DNA of 64,000 bases from CAZELM01 sp964512995. GTDB taxonomy: Bacteria; CSSED10-310. Under the pieces are notes generated by a model. It did no database searches. It was not told the DNA's origin and saw only the letters and a list, made by a program, of their open reading frames with translations. Positions 26,288-35,461 of the stretch are shown one piece after another. Location: contig CAZELM010000028.1 of the NCBI GenBank assembly GCA_964512995.1, positions 1 through 64,000 of the forward strand, read 5' to 3'. The translations under genes were made by a program, and so were the position numbers. The number at the start of each line of letters is the position of its first letter. Within the stretch, counting starts at the first letter, position 1.

Positions 26288-28123
26288 TTAAAAATCAAAG
26301 TCTTTTTTGGTCGAGGCTTCGGCATTGACGCGGATCAGACGGAATTCCACGCGCATATTCTGCCGGGCTTCATCCAGGTTGGCGGGTTTGGCGATGAAGG
26401 GTTCCCGGATCCCGACGCCGACCGATTGGATCTGGCTGGCATCGATTCGATATCCTTTGGATTGCGCATACTCAATGATGGATGTTCGGACGGCATCCGC
26501 CCGTTCTTTCGACAGGTTCAAGGCGGCCTGCATGGTCTGGATCGGGCTGATGTCCGGCACTCCTTCAAATTCGCCGGATTCGATCAGTTTGATGATCGCA
26601 GCCGTTGCGGTGAGATCCAGGGGTTTCCCTTTGAACGAATACCGGTAATCGCCGGATGAGCCGGATCGTTTCAGGATGCCTTTCCCGATTCCGGCCTGAA
26701 CCAGGTCGAGGAGTGTTTTCGCTGGGTCGGAGTGTCCCCGGATGGCGATCACGGCATTGCCGAATTTATTGGCCATTTCCACAACCCGCTGATATTCGGT
26801 GCCATACTGCTCCACACTGAACCGGTTCTGATTCGGCTCAAAGTTGATGGTGAATGATGCGATTGTCCGGTCATCGAGTCCGCCTCCCGAACTCAGCGCT
26901 TCGATTTCTTTGGCAACCGCCTCGCCGCGAAATGCGTCCGATTGTTCCACTTTCGTCTTGGTCAGATACTGTGTGAATTGAGCGGCATTGTAGTCCAGTC
27001 CGGATGGACTCAGTTCCTTTCGAGACTGGATGAAACCGAGATTCTGCGCCATATCGAGAGTGGATTTCTGGAATTCATCGAATCCGCTCAGGTTCTGTTT
27101 CTGAGTGAAAAACAGGACATTCCCCGGGTATCCGACGAATGTGCAATCCTGAAGGAGTCCATGGGCATCCTCCTCCAGTGTCGGGATGACGTCTTTTCCA
27201 TAGATATCCTGTGTGAGCTGGAGCAGTTTGAGGTAGTTCGGGGAGCCTTTGGACTCATACTGATTTTTCAACTCCACCACTTCTTCACAGGCTTTCAGAT
27301 ATCCGGCAACAAATTTGGTGACGAAATCCTTGTGGGTATCATAGAAATCTTTCCGGCAGACGTAGACATCGGCGATGGAGCGAGACATCTCGGCCGTGGA
27401 AACTAAGACTCTGGCGCCTTTGACAGTGCCTTCTGCGCCGGTACCGAAACTTTGAAGTCCTCCGCACAGTCCGATCATATCCGGAGTAATCACGAAACAG
27501 GCATCGATGTCGCTGCTGTTCCGGAACAGCTCCGCAGGTGAATCCGCGGAGCCGGTCAGATCCGCAGCCCATCGGATTTTAACATCCGTCCATTTCAGGT
27601 TGGCGGTTTTGAGGATATCGTCGAGCATTCCGACGTGCGGTCCCCACTTCTGGATGGCAATGGTCTTGCCCTTCAGATCGTTTACGGTCTTGATCTCTTT
27701 GCGAGCCACCAGATGATCGCCGGAAGACCAGGTCATCTGAAGTATGACGACGCCACGGGTTCGCGGATCGGAACCGATCACGTCGGAAGCCATCCCGATC
27801 ATATGAAAGGTCCCGCGCAGAAACGGAGACTTCCCGGACATATAATCCTGTACCTGTTGTTTGAAATCATCGCCCGGCGTCAGTTTGATATTCAGTCCAA
27901 GGTTCTTGAAAAGGGTATTGGATTCCGTGGTCTTCCCGCCATTGGCATAAAATGTCGCCATATCGCCACCCCAGACGATATACGGAATCGTCACCGGGTC
28001 GGTCTGAAGCACATTTCCCACCTTGATATCCGGATAAATGCTCCGGAATGTCTCACCATGAACGGATGCGGTCATGGAAAGCAGGAACACAACCAGACTT
28101 GCCCAATGGAAGTGTTTTCTCAT
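26288..28123 (-). CDS. Exported substrate-binding protein fused to OmpA-like domain
   Basis: ATG 28123 is chosen because GGAGG lies just upstream (28130-28135) and it gives a clean signal peptide (MRKHFHWASLVVFLLSM); the frame is open to 28171. The 611-residue product has an SBP region of the NMT1/NrtA kind (about 30-370) and a C-terminal OmpA-like domain. In that domain GHSDPAK and NLSKERADAVR are separated by about 75 residues, so an insert seems to split it. It is the first gene of the nine-gene operon and lies 46 bases downstream of the proposed ATG-proximal promoter region. It is a paralogue of the product of 23753, but not membrane anchored at the N-terminus. Confidence 0.85.
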   Translation of the reverse strand: MRKHFHWASLVVFLLSMTASVHGETFRSIYPDIKVGNVLQTDPVTIPYIVWGGDMATFYANGGKTTESNTLFKNLGLNIKLTPGDDFKQQVQDYMSGKSPFLRGTFHMIGMASDVIGSDPRTRGVVILQMTWSSGDHLVARKEIKTVNDLKGKTIAIQKWGPHVGMLDDILKTANLKWTDVKIRWAADLTGSADSPAELFRNSSDIDACFVITPDMIGLCGGLQSFGTGAEGTVKGARVLVSTAEMSRSIADVYVCRKDFYDTHKDFVTKFVAGYLKACEEVVELKNQYESKGSPNYLKLLQLTQDIYGKDVIPTLEEDAHGLLQDCTFVGYPGNVLFFTQKQNLSGFDEFQKSTLDMAQNLGFIQSRKELSPSGLDYNAAQFTQYLTKTKVEQSDAFRGEAVAKEIEALSSGGGLDDRTIASFTINFEPNQNRFSVEQYGTEYQRVVEMANKFGNAVIAIRGHSDPAKTLLDLVQAGIGKGILKRSGSSGDYRYSFKGKPLDLTATAAIIKLIESGEFEGVPDISPIQTMQAALNLSKERADAVRTSIIEYAQSKGYRIDASQIQSVGVGIREPFIAKPANLDEARQNMRVEFRLIRVNAEASTKKDFDF

Positions 28124-28196
28124 GGTATACCTCCTGGATTGAATACGTTTCTTCATTGGATTTTGATTCAATGACCATTGACCATTCTAATTTCAT

Positions 28197-28225
28197 GTTT
28201 TACTCCGGAAATCCAGATGCGTCAA
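28197..28225 (-). promoter_or_regulatory. Probable sigma70-type promoter of the SBP-OmpA/ABC/AAA operon
   Basis: On the minus strand TTGACG (28220-28225) and TAAAAC (28197-28202) are separated by exactly 17 bases. They lie about 74 bases before the ATG of the first gene. This is based on consensus matching only. Confidence 0.45.
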
Positions 28226-28417
28226 GTGGCTTTGCAGGTTCAGTACATCAGAACAAGATGCGGAAACGATCAGGAGGGAACGGGCTTTCTGCGATTCAGA
28301 TTCATTCAGTTCTATAAATCAAGATGAGTTTTCAGTCAGGCTCCAAGATACGGCATATTCAAATATGGAATGAAGATCAATTGATTGAAATCACTGTGTA
28401 ATTAGGAGATCTTTGGC

Positions 28418-28717
28418 ATGAAACTGAATAGAATCAGTTTCTTTTTACTTCATCTGTTTATAATGATTGGTGGCATTGGCTTTTTGATTCGACTCATACA
28501 GAAAGTTTGGGATGGTCATGGACGTGACTATTATCTTACCGGTCGTGGTTATCAAGTGAATCATATTGGTGTGTTGGCAACATTAATCGCTGCGCCGGTT
28601 TTAGTCTGTATCGCATGGGTGATCCAAAAGATACTGGATAAAAAAGAAGACTGGAAAATTGAACGATATCAGGAGTTAATGGAAAAAAAGAAAAAAGACC
28701 ATGATCAAACGACTTAG
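28418..28717 (+). CDS. Small two-span membrane protein, unknown function
   Basis: A 99-residue protein with TAGGAG before ATG 28418. Two hydrophobic segments (about 7-27 and 48-66) surround a loop with TGRGYQVNHIG. The last 30 residues are very basic and acidic (KKEDWKIERYQELMEKKKKD) and would face the cytoplasm. No family is recognised. It stands alone between the divergent operon promoter and the collagen-like gene. Confidence 0.7.
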   Translation: MKLNRISFFLLHLFIMIGGIGFLIRLIQKVWDGHGRDYYLTGRGYQVNHIGVLATLIAAPVLVCIAWVIQKILDKKEDWKIERYQELMEKKKKDHDQTT

Positions 28718-28972
28718 AACAAGTGGAGTCGATCACTTGACTTTCACGGATGGGCATTTCTAATAGATATTTGTAACCACCGCATCGTCGATATTCCAAG
28801 TTTGAAATCAGTCGCCGGTTGAAGCTCTGCGAAGGTTGGTCGGCTGGAATTTTTTGGTATGCGAACATTTATTGTTTTTCACCTGCATATTTTAAAAAAT
28901 TTTTTACAGCGATATAATCAATGTGTTGGAATGCTGTGACATATCAATCATTTTCATGAAGGAGAACCATCG

Positions 28973-31633
28973 ATGAAACATAAAATGGGATTATGGGTTA
29001 TCGTATTTTTTGTATTTTGTTGGAGTATTGGGGCAGCAAACATCCCAAGACAGATAAATTATCAAGGGTTATTGGCTGATTTGGAGGGAAATACTCTGAA
29101 TGGCAATTACAATTTTTCATTCGATATTTTCAGCGTAGAAACAGGTGGAACATCGCTTTGGAACGAAACGCAAAGCGATATCATTGTTACAGAAGGTGTT
29201 TTCTCCGTGTTACTCGGTTCCATCAATCCCATAACAGCAGATTTCAGCGGAAGGTTATGGCTTCAGATCACAGTGAACAATGAACCAATGTTTCCCAGAA
29301 AAGAATTGACTGGAATTGGGAATGCATTTCAGGCAGAAGACGTGCTTGATAAGGATATTCATCCAAGAAGCATCGCCATTTATGCTTATGGAGATGTGAT
29401 CAACTCATCAGGCGAATGGGTGGGTGAGAATACTGGTTTGGTTGGTCCAACCGGTCCTATGGGTCCAACTGGTTCAATCGGTCCGGCAGGGCCCATGGGC
29501 TCAACCGGTCCAACCGGTCCTATGGGTCCAACGGGTTCTATTGGTCCGGCAGGACCCATGGGCTCAACCGGTCCTATGGGTCCAACGGGTTCTATTGGTC
29601 CGGCAGGACCCATGGGCTCAATCGGTCCAACCGGTCCTATGGGTCCAACTGGTTCAATCGGTCCGGCAGGGCCCATGGGCTCAACCGGTCCAGCAGGTCC
29701 AGCAGGTCCCATCGGTCTGCCTGGAGTTACAGGTGCTCAGGGTATTCAAGGGCCGACAGGTCCTTCGGGTACGAGCCTATGGATGGATGATACGCAGGCC
29801 GGCCATGTGACAACCTCTGCTTCCGTCGGCATTGGCGTCACGGTTCCCCAATCCACCCTGCATGTTAATGGGAGCATCCAAATTGGTCCTGATGCGAATG
29901 ATTGTACACCAGAAAAAGCAGGTGCTCTCCGGTTTCAGGATGGCGAATTGCAATTATGCGATGGGTATTCGTGGCTGCCTTTTGTCAGTGCGCCGCCGCA
30001 CATCGTTTCCCTTGAACCTGCAGAAGGTCCTGCCTATGGTGGAACCGTGATAACAATAAGCGGAACCAATTTTAAGACCGGATTGACGGCTACATTGGGA
30101 GGCAGAGCATTAAGGGATATTCAGGTACAAAATCCCAGCCAGATTACTGCAAAAACGCCTGCTGGCTTTTTAGGCAACCAAGAATTGGTTGTAACAAACC
30201 CAAACGGTTTCAGTGATACCCTATTGGACGCATTCTTATATGATTGCTGCTTTGTGGGAGTCGGATCCGATGGTCCATTGAATGTCACTGCTGCGAATAC
30301 CATTGTCAATACTTATGGATATGTAACCGATTGCACGGTTTCCGCTGGAAGTTCTGCCATAACATTGGACAGCGTGTCTGGTTTTTCCATTGGCGATGAA
30401 GTGCTCATACACAATTCTCAGCATGCAACAAATTTTGGCACCTATGAGTTTGCCGTTATCTCTGGGATTCAGGGTAATGTCCTGACCCTTGAGTCGCCAT
30501 TGCTTCACACATACTACTCATGTGTTCCGAATGCGGCTGATGCAGCAGTTACGCAGGTTGTTTTGGTTCCTCAATATACCACTGTGAATCTGAATTCAGG
30601 AGCTTCCCTTACCGCGACAGCCTGGAATGGATATAGTGGAGGTATCACGGTTTTCCGTGCATCGGAAACCGTCAATCTTGCCGGAAGCATTGATGTTACA
30701 AGGAAAGGTTTCCGCGGAGGAGCAGCCGCAGGCGAAGGCGCTGATAATTACTCCGGATTTATTCGTACAGGCGGCGGTAATGGAGGAGATGGGGGCCGGG
30801 AATACCGGTCGCCCCAGGAACCACCGGGAATGACAGGATTGAACGGAACCGGCGGTGCTGGCGGTGGTGGCGGAGGATGTGGTAATGGAGGTACCGGCTT
30901 AGGGGGGCATGGAGGCACCAAAGGCGGTGGCGGTGGCGCTGGTGATAAACCAACTGGCGATTTCCTTGTTTCCAGCAACGGCCAAGATGCATGCCCGACC
31001 TGCGATGGAGTTGGCGGCGGTCCCGGTGCAGGATCCATCGATGGATCATCAGCAGGGGGTGGTGGCGGAGCACCCCGCAATTCCGGAACCAATCCAACCC
31101 CTGAAAATTGCAGCACCATGAGTCTCGGTGGTGGTGCTTCAAGTGGCGCTGGTGGTGGTGGAGCAGGCGGACAGGACGATTTAACCGCCGGAACACATGG
31201 ACGCGGGGGATTGGCAAACGGCACCGGAGGTGCAGGTCAGTATGGTGCAAATGGATCCAATGGCGGCAATGGTCAGGCCGGGGGAGGCATTGTGTTTATC
31301 ACCGCCCAAGGCATCACAGTGACTGGATCCGTTGCTGCTGATGGAGGAATCGGCGGCAATGGCGGCAGCGGTGCTACAGCATTGGGACATACCAATGAAA
31401 ATGGAGGTTCCGGGGGCGGAGGTGGCGGTGCTGACGGCGCTGCCGGAGGTGTCATTGTATTGGAGGCAAAAGAACTGACCATCGGTGAAAGTCTTCTTCA
31501 TTCCAATGGCGGCAACGGAGGCACTGCCGGAACCGGCGCTCTCAGATATTATACCGCAGGAGCCGGCGGTAACGGCGCAGCAGGATCAAAGGGAACTGAC
31601 GGCAGAGTTAAAACAACGAGCTATCTCCCATAA
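28973..31633 (+). CDS. Secreted collagen-like protein with IPT/TIG domain and Gly-rich C-terminus
   Basis: An 886-residue protein; GAAGGAG precedes ATG 28973. It has a signal peptide and an N-terminal domain starting IPRQINYQG that closely parallels the protein at 1096 (shared NETQ, AEDV, HPRSI and INSSGEWVG segments). About 33 Gly-X-Y triplets follow (bases about 29446-29780; GPTGPMGPTGSIGPAGPMG). Next come the SVGIGVTVPQSTLHVNG segment and an IPT/TIG-like domain (about 344-425). A long Gly/Asn/Ala-rich region (GGGGGCGNGGTG type) fills the C-terminus. It is probably an adhesive or matrix surface protein. A possible -10 element, TATAAT, lies at 28913-28918. Confidence 0.85.
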   Translation: MKHKMGLWVIVFFVFCWSIGAANIPRQINYQGLLADLEGNTLNGNYNFSFDIFSVETGGTSLWNETQSDIIVTEGVFSVLLGSINPITADFSGRLWLQITVNNEPMFPRKELTGIGNAFQAEDVLDKDIHPRSIAIYAYGDVINSSGEWVGENTGLVGPTGPMGPTGSIGPAGPMGSTGPTGPMGPTGSIGPAGPMGSTGPMGPTGSIGPAGPMGSIGPTGPMGPTGSIGPAGPMGSTGPAGPAGPIGLPGVTGAQGIQGPTGPSGTSLWMDDTQAGHVTTSASVGIGVTVPQSTLHVNGSIQIGPDANDCTPEKAGALRFQDGELQLCDGYSWLPFVSAPPHIVSLEPAEGPAYGGTVITISGTNFKTGLTATLGGRALRDIQVQNPSQITAKTPAGFLGNQELVVTNPNGFSDTLLDAFLYDCCFVGVGSDGPLNVTAANTIVNTYGYVTDCTVSAGSSAITLDSVSGFSIGDEVLIHNSQHATNFGTYEFAVISGIQGNVLTLESPLLHTYYSCVPNAADAAVTQVVLVPQYTTVNLNSGASLTATAWNGYSGGITVFRASETVNLAGSIDVTRKGFRGGAAAGEGADNYSGFIRTGGGNGGDGGREYRSPQEPPGMTGLNGTGGAGGGGGGCGNGGTGLGGHGGTKGGGGGAGDKPTGDFLVSSNGQDACPTCDGVGGGPGAGSIDGSSAGGGGGAPRNSGTNPTPENCSTMSLGGGASSGAGGGGAGGQDDLTAGTHGRGGLANGTGGAGQYGANGSNGGNGQAGGGIVFITAQGITVTGSVAADGGIGGNGGSGATALGHTNENGGSGGGGGGADGAAGGVIVLEAKELTIGESLLHSNGGNGGTAGTGALRYYTAGAGGNGAAGSKGTDGRVKTTSYLP

Positions 31634-31700
31634 CCGCTGTTCCATTTCTGGTGGAACCGTGTCGCAATCTCATCGGCGTAGAATGAGGGTTTAGAGCGTC

Positions 31701-31820
31701 TCTCCTTCACCCCGCCAGCCATGGTGAAGGAGAGAGTATAGAGAAATAAGGCAAAGAGTTTTGATTTCAAGCCATTCGCACATATGCCCTTCTCTATTCA
31801 TGGGGAAGAGTTGGGGATGA
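31701..31820 (+). repeat. REP-like palindromic elements
   Basis: CTCTCCTTCACC (31701-31712) pairs with GGTGAAGGAGAG (31724-31735). Downstream, CCCTTCTCTATTCATGGGGAAGAG is followed by TTGGGGATGAGGTC. The same TGGGG(A)TGAGGTC tail after a CCTCTCC palindrome occurs near 16500, 16900 and 38860, so this is a dispersed family. The rest of 31634-31928 shows no gene. Confidence 0.65.
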
Positions 31821-31928
31821 GGTCAGAAACCTGTCCGGTAATCCAGGGATCCCCTCTGACTTGCAGAGGTTCCGGAAAATGATTATGATCTCTTTCCGGA
31901 TTTTTATGGAAGCAGGGGAGGTGTTGGA

Positions 31929-32975
31929 ATGACTATCATGGATATGAGCGAACGGTTGATTTTTATCATCGGATCACCCCGATCCGGATCAACGCTTCTG
32001 GAGCGGATGATCAGTTCTCATTCAAAAGTGCTGGGTGGACCGGAACCCCATCTGCTGACGCCATTGGCGCATCTCGGGTACTATGACACCGTGGATAAAG
32101 CGCCTTATGATCATCTGCGGGCGGTTGCTGCTCAGCGGGAGTTCGTATCCCGGCTGCCTCATGGGGAGCAGGACTACCTGGATGCACTCCGGGCCTATTG
32201 CCATATCCTGTATGGCCGCCAACTGGAGCAAGCCGGACCCGGCAAAGAACGCGTCCTGGATAAAACCCCCGCGTATGCGCTCGTCCTGCCATTTATCAGC
32301 CGGGTGTTTCCCAAAGCCAAATACATTGTACTGACCCGGCATCCCGGCGCCATTTTCTCCTCATACGCCGATTCCTTTTTTGAAGGCGATTGGAAAGCCG
32401 CTCATGACTTCAACCCCATTATCGAACGCTATGTGCCGGCCATCGCCCGGTTCCTCCGGGAAAAGGCCGTTCCACTGGTCCACGTGAAATATGAAGAAAT
32501 GGTCAAGAATCCGGAGAACGACATGCGACGGGTGTGCGAGATTCTGGAATTGCCGTTTGAACCGGAAATGATCGAATATGGCAAAAACAAACCCCAGGAG
32601 AAAGGCCTTGGCGATCCCATCGGCGTCAATCAGCATCAGCGCCCGGTCACATCCTCCGTACACAAATGGCTCAAACCGGTGCTGGCCGATCCCGAGAAAG
32701 AAAAACTCCTCCGCAAAATGATCGGATTCTGCAGCCCGGACGACCTGGAGATATGGGGATATCCAGTGTCTGCGATCTATGAACCCCTGGATAATCCCCC
32801 ACCTGGCGCAGTCCCGTCAGGAACCGGCTCCCCGAAACGAAAGAAAGCCGAAAAATGGGATCGGTTCCGGATCGAACGGGTCCTGCTTCATAAAATCCGG
32901 AAAAATATCCATCACAATACATTCGGAAAACTCGTGAAAAAAATCCGGTTTACCTGCGATGTTCTGTTGAGATAA
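31929..32975 (+). CDS. PAPS-dependent sulfotransferase-family protein
   Basis: A 348-residue protein with ATG 31929 after GGAGG. The 5'-phosphosulfate-binding loop reads IIGSPRSGSTLLERM (residues about 10-24). The 3'-phosphate-binding segment is VLTRHPGAIFSSYADSF (about 137-153). These are the PAPS-binding hallmarks of carbohydrate and protein sulfotransferases (Sulfotransfer_1/3). The basic C-terminus is extended. Substrate is unknown; with surface proteins encoded nearby, a glycan or exported-protein acceptor is possible. Confidence 0.88.
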   Translation: MTIMDMSERLIFIIGSPRSGSTLLERMISSHSKVLGGPEPHLLTPLAHLGYYDTVDKAPYDHLRAVAAQREFVSRLPHGEQDYLDALRAYCHILYGRQLEQAGPGKERVLDKTPAYALVLPFISRVFPKAKYIVLTRHPGAIFSSYADSFFEGDWKAAHDFNPIIERYVPAIARFLREKAVPLVHVKYEEMVKNPENDMRRVCEILELPFEPEMIEYGKNKPQEKGLGDPIGVNQHQRPVTSSVHKWLKPVLADPEKEKLLRKMIGFCSPDDLEIWGYPVSAIYEPLDNPPPGAVPSGTGSPKRKKAEKWDRFRIERVLLHKIRKNIHHNTFGKLVKKIRFTCDVLLR

Positions 32976-33157
32976 TACAAAATGGCGTTCAGACTGTTTT
33001 TGTTTTATTATATATCCGTGTATCGATGCCATGACGTTATGGTTCGAGAACGGCGTGCATTGTATGAAACGGATCATGGGATATTGGACAATCGTTGTAT
33101 CATTGGACAGATGACTCTCGCTCCCATTCGTGAGGGGCAGAGGAAAGGAGATTGATC

Positions 33158-33631
33158 GTGCGGCAATTTTTAATACTACTGGCAGTGATTGTTTCAGCGA
33201 GCGTGATGTGGAGCTGCAAACCCCAGACATCGGAAGCGCAGGACTCGGCGGAAGCGGTGTGGAGCACGAATTACAAAGAATCGCTCCAGAAAGCGCAAAA
33301 GGAAAACAAACTTCTATTACTCGATTTCACCGGCTCTGACTGGTGTGGATGGTGCAAAAAACTGGACAAAGAAATATTCGCGACTCCCGAATTTCAGAAA
33401 TATGCCAAAGAAAACCTGGTTCTGGTCAAACTGGATTTCCCGAGAAGCATCCAACTGAGCGAAGAGGTGAAAAAACAGAACGCAGAACTGGCTCAGAAAT
33501 ACAGCATCCGCGGCTATCCGACGATTGTGATTCTGGATGGCAAGGAAAGCAAAGTGGGACAAATGGGATATATGCGGGGCGGACCCGAGCCATTTGTCAA
33601 AGCCATCGAAGATATGAAGAAAAAAGTCTGA
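33158..33631 (+). CDS. Exported thioredoxin-fold protein (Thioredoxin_7/DsbD-gamma-like)
   Basis: GTG 33158 follows AAAGGAG at a good distance; TTG 33152 in frame is less likely. The 157-residue product has a hydrophobic leader ending at a Cys (ASVMWSCK), possibly a lipoprotein signal. A thioredoxin fold with redox motif WCGWCK and a cis-Pro in GYPTIVILDG follows. Such proteins act in periplasmic thiol reduction or disulfide isomerisation. A strong terminator follows 35 bases downstream. Confidence 0.88.
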   Translation: MRQFLILLAVIVSASVMWSCKPQTSEAQDSAEAVWSTNYKESLQKAQKENKLLLLDFTGSDWCGWCKKLDKEIFATPEFQKYAKENLVLVKLDFPRSIQLSEEVKKQNAELAQKYSIRGYPTIVILDGKESKVGQMGYMRGGPEPFVKAIEDMKKKV

Positions 33632-33665
33632 TCCTGCATATCAATCCATTCAGCGCTTAACAAAA

Positions 33666-33701
33666 AACCAGGGTGTTCACGCGAACATCCTGGTTTTTTT
33701 C
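33666..33701 (+). terminator. Rho-independent terminator
   Basis: AACCAGGGTGTTC pairs with GAACATCCTGGTT around a 4-base loop (one G-T pair), followed by a run of T. It ends the thioredoxin-like transcription unit. Confidence 0.9.
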
Positions 33702-33757
33702 TCTTAAACTGAACGAAACCCGATTGCTGGCCGTATCCCCAGCAGGAGGTTTATGGA

Positions 33758-33937
33758 ATGGGAATACTGAGAGTCCTGATCTGCATCTTATTTCCACCCC
33801 TGGCGGTTCTGGATAAGGGTTGCGGAAGCATCGTCATCGTGACATTTCTGACTCTTCTGGGTTATGTGCCGGGCATTATCGCCGCTCTGGTTATCTGCAA
33901 CAATCGGCAGGGACCGATCATTCACATCGGCCACTGA
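33758..33937 (+). CDS. YqaE/Pmp3-family small membrane protein
   Basis: A 59-residue protein from ATG 33758 to TGA 33937, with AGGAGG 11 bases upstream of the start (33743-33748). The sequence contains the family hallmarks: an N-terminal span ending LFPPLAVLDKGCG and a second span with LTLLGYVPGIIAALVI. Pmp3/YqaE proteins are tiny two-span proteins linked to membrane potential and salt or cold stress. The C-terminal tail (CNNRQGPIIHIGH) is slightly longer than the shortest members. It converges with the M16 gene. Confidence 0.88.
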   Translation: MGILRVLICILFPPLAVLDKGCGSIVIVTFLTLLGYVPGIIAALVICNNRQGPIIHIGH

Positions 33938-33946
33938 GCGTCTCCA

Positions 33947-35449
33947 CTATAATTCAATCCCAGGAATCACGTCGATCGTCCCCAGATTCAGGGCTTCGAG
34001 CTGAGGTCTCAGCCGATCCGCAGGTCCCAGAATGACAATCAACAGGTTGTCGGGCTGGATATAGGTCTGAGCTGCAGTTCTGACATCTCCGGCCGTGACC
34101 TCATTGATCCATCTGGGATACTCCGTGATGTCGGTCATGGGCAGATGATAGAAATGGGAGTGGACGATCGTCTGAGCGATGCCTTCATACTCCTCGAATT
34201 TCAAAGGGAAACTGCCGATCAGCCCCTGTTTCGCCTCCCGTAGTTCCGCGTCACTGACCGGAACGTCCCGGATTTTTTTCAGCTCATCCAGAATGATCCG
34301 AATCGTTTCCGCCGTGCTGTCGACCTTTGTGAACGTCGATACCACAAACTCCCCCGTAAATTCCCGTTCGGCGAAAAAACTGTAGATGCCATAGGTCAGG
34401 CCGCGTTTGACACGGACTTCCGTAGCCAGACGGGCAAACAGGCCATCTCCGCCTAAAATATCGTTCATGACTTCGATCCGGAACCGGTCGGGATTCACAC
34501 GGTTGATGCCGATATTGCCGATCATGATCTGAGACTGAGAGGTGTCCTTGTCCAGAATGTGGATCTGAACGCCCTGGATGGGTGTCGGATTGGGGATTTC
34601 CGGAAGTGTTTCCGTGGAGGGTTTCCATTGCGCGAGTGTCTGCTCACAGAGTGTCCGGATCTGCTCTACCGTGACATCGCCGACCAGCACCAGAACGGTC
34701 CGGTTGGGCGCATAATACGTCTGATAGAACGTCATGACATCCTCCCGGGTAATGGATTTCAGTCCGTTGATGGAGCCTTTATGGGGTTTGGAATAGGGGT
34801 GGTCTTTGAACACATCCTTCCGGAACTGGTAATAGGCCAGATCGCCTGGATTGTCATCCAGCCGCATGATATCGCCGATCAGATACTGACGGGCTTCCTC
34901 CAGATTCGCCGATTCAAACGCCGGCCGGGAGAGAATCTCCGAAAAATACGGGAACAGGCGCGTTATATCTTTGGACAGGCATGTCAGGGTGGCGATGCAC
35001 GATTCATTGTAGGCGACGGATGTAACGTATGCGCCGTGGCGGTCCATCACATCATCGATCTCCTGGTCCGGATACGACTCCGTCCCTTCCGTCAGAATCC
35101 ACCCGGTCAGATAGGACAGACCTTCTTTGCCCGGTGGATCATAGATGGATCCACCCCGGATTTGCGCCTGTGCATAAACCATCGGCAGATCGTGGCGTTC
35201 CACGACGAATATCCGAAGCCCGTTTTCCAGTAAGATGGATTCCGATTCCGGAAACGGAATGGTGGCGTGTTCGTCCCAGGTTGCCTGTGCGAGATATTCT
35301 TTCAGTGAAAGCTCTTTGTTTATATCTTGTTTGATCATGGATGGCTCGGATGTTAAGGTTTCGGGAACGGTCCGCAGGCACGGCGAACACGCGGAAAAGC
35401 TCAGCGAAAGATACACGGTTGCCACGAATAGATATAGCAGTTTTTTCAT
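33947..35449 (-). CDS. M16 peptidase-like protein, catalytically degenerate partner
   Basis: A 500-residue two-lobed M16-fold protein with an N-terminal signal/lipoprotein region (MKKLLYLFVATVYLSLSFSAC). At the place of the zinc motif HxxEH it reads GLSYLTGWILTEGT, so the metal ligands are missing. It keeps the R/Y-containing C-terminal lobe (RVKRGLTYGIYSFF). Bacterial M16B enzymes often work as heterodimers of one active and one inactive subunit, and the intact subunit is encoded 12 bases upstream. It probably contributes substrate binding in the periplasm. Confidence 0.88.
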   Translation of the reverse strand: MKKLLYLFVATVYLSLSFSACSPCLRTVPETLTSEPSMIKQDINKELSLKEYLAQATWDEHATIPFPESESILLENGLRIFVVERHDLPMVYAQAQIRGGSIYDPPGKEGLSYLTGWILTEGTESYPDQEIDDVMDRHGAYVTSVAYNESCIATLTCLSKDITRLFPYFSEILSRPAFESANLEEARQYLIGDIMRLDDNPGDLAYYQFRKDVFKDHPYSKPHKGSINGLKSITREDVMTFYQTYYAPNRTVLVLVGDVTVEQIRTLCEQTLAQWKPSTETLPEIPNPTPIQGVQIHILDKDTSQSQIMIGNIGINRVNPDRFRIEVMNDILGGDGLFARLATEVRVKRGLTYGIYSFFAEREFTGEFVVSTFTKVDSTAETIRIILDELKKIRDVPVSDAELREAKQGLIGSFPLKFEEYEGIAQTIVHSHFYHLPMTDITEYPRWINEVTAGDVRTAAQTYIQPDNLLIVILGPADRLRPQLEALNLGTIDVIPGIEL

Positions 35450-35461
35450 CGGATGACTCCC

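Noticed and set aside
17229..28123. Reading the operon as a plain nitrate/taurine importer
   Set aside because: The transporter genes fit, but the vWA, PspA-like, AAA+ and OmpA-fused proteins are not part of such importers, so a simple uptake label would mislead.
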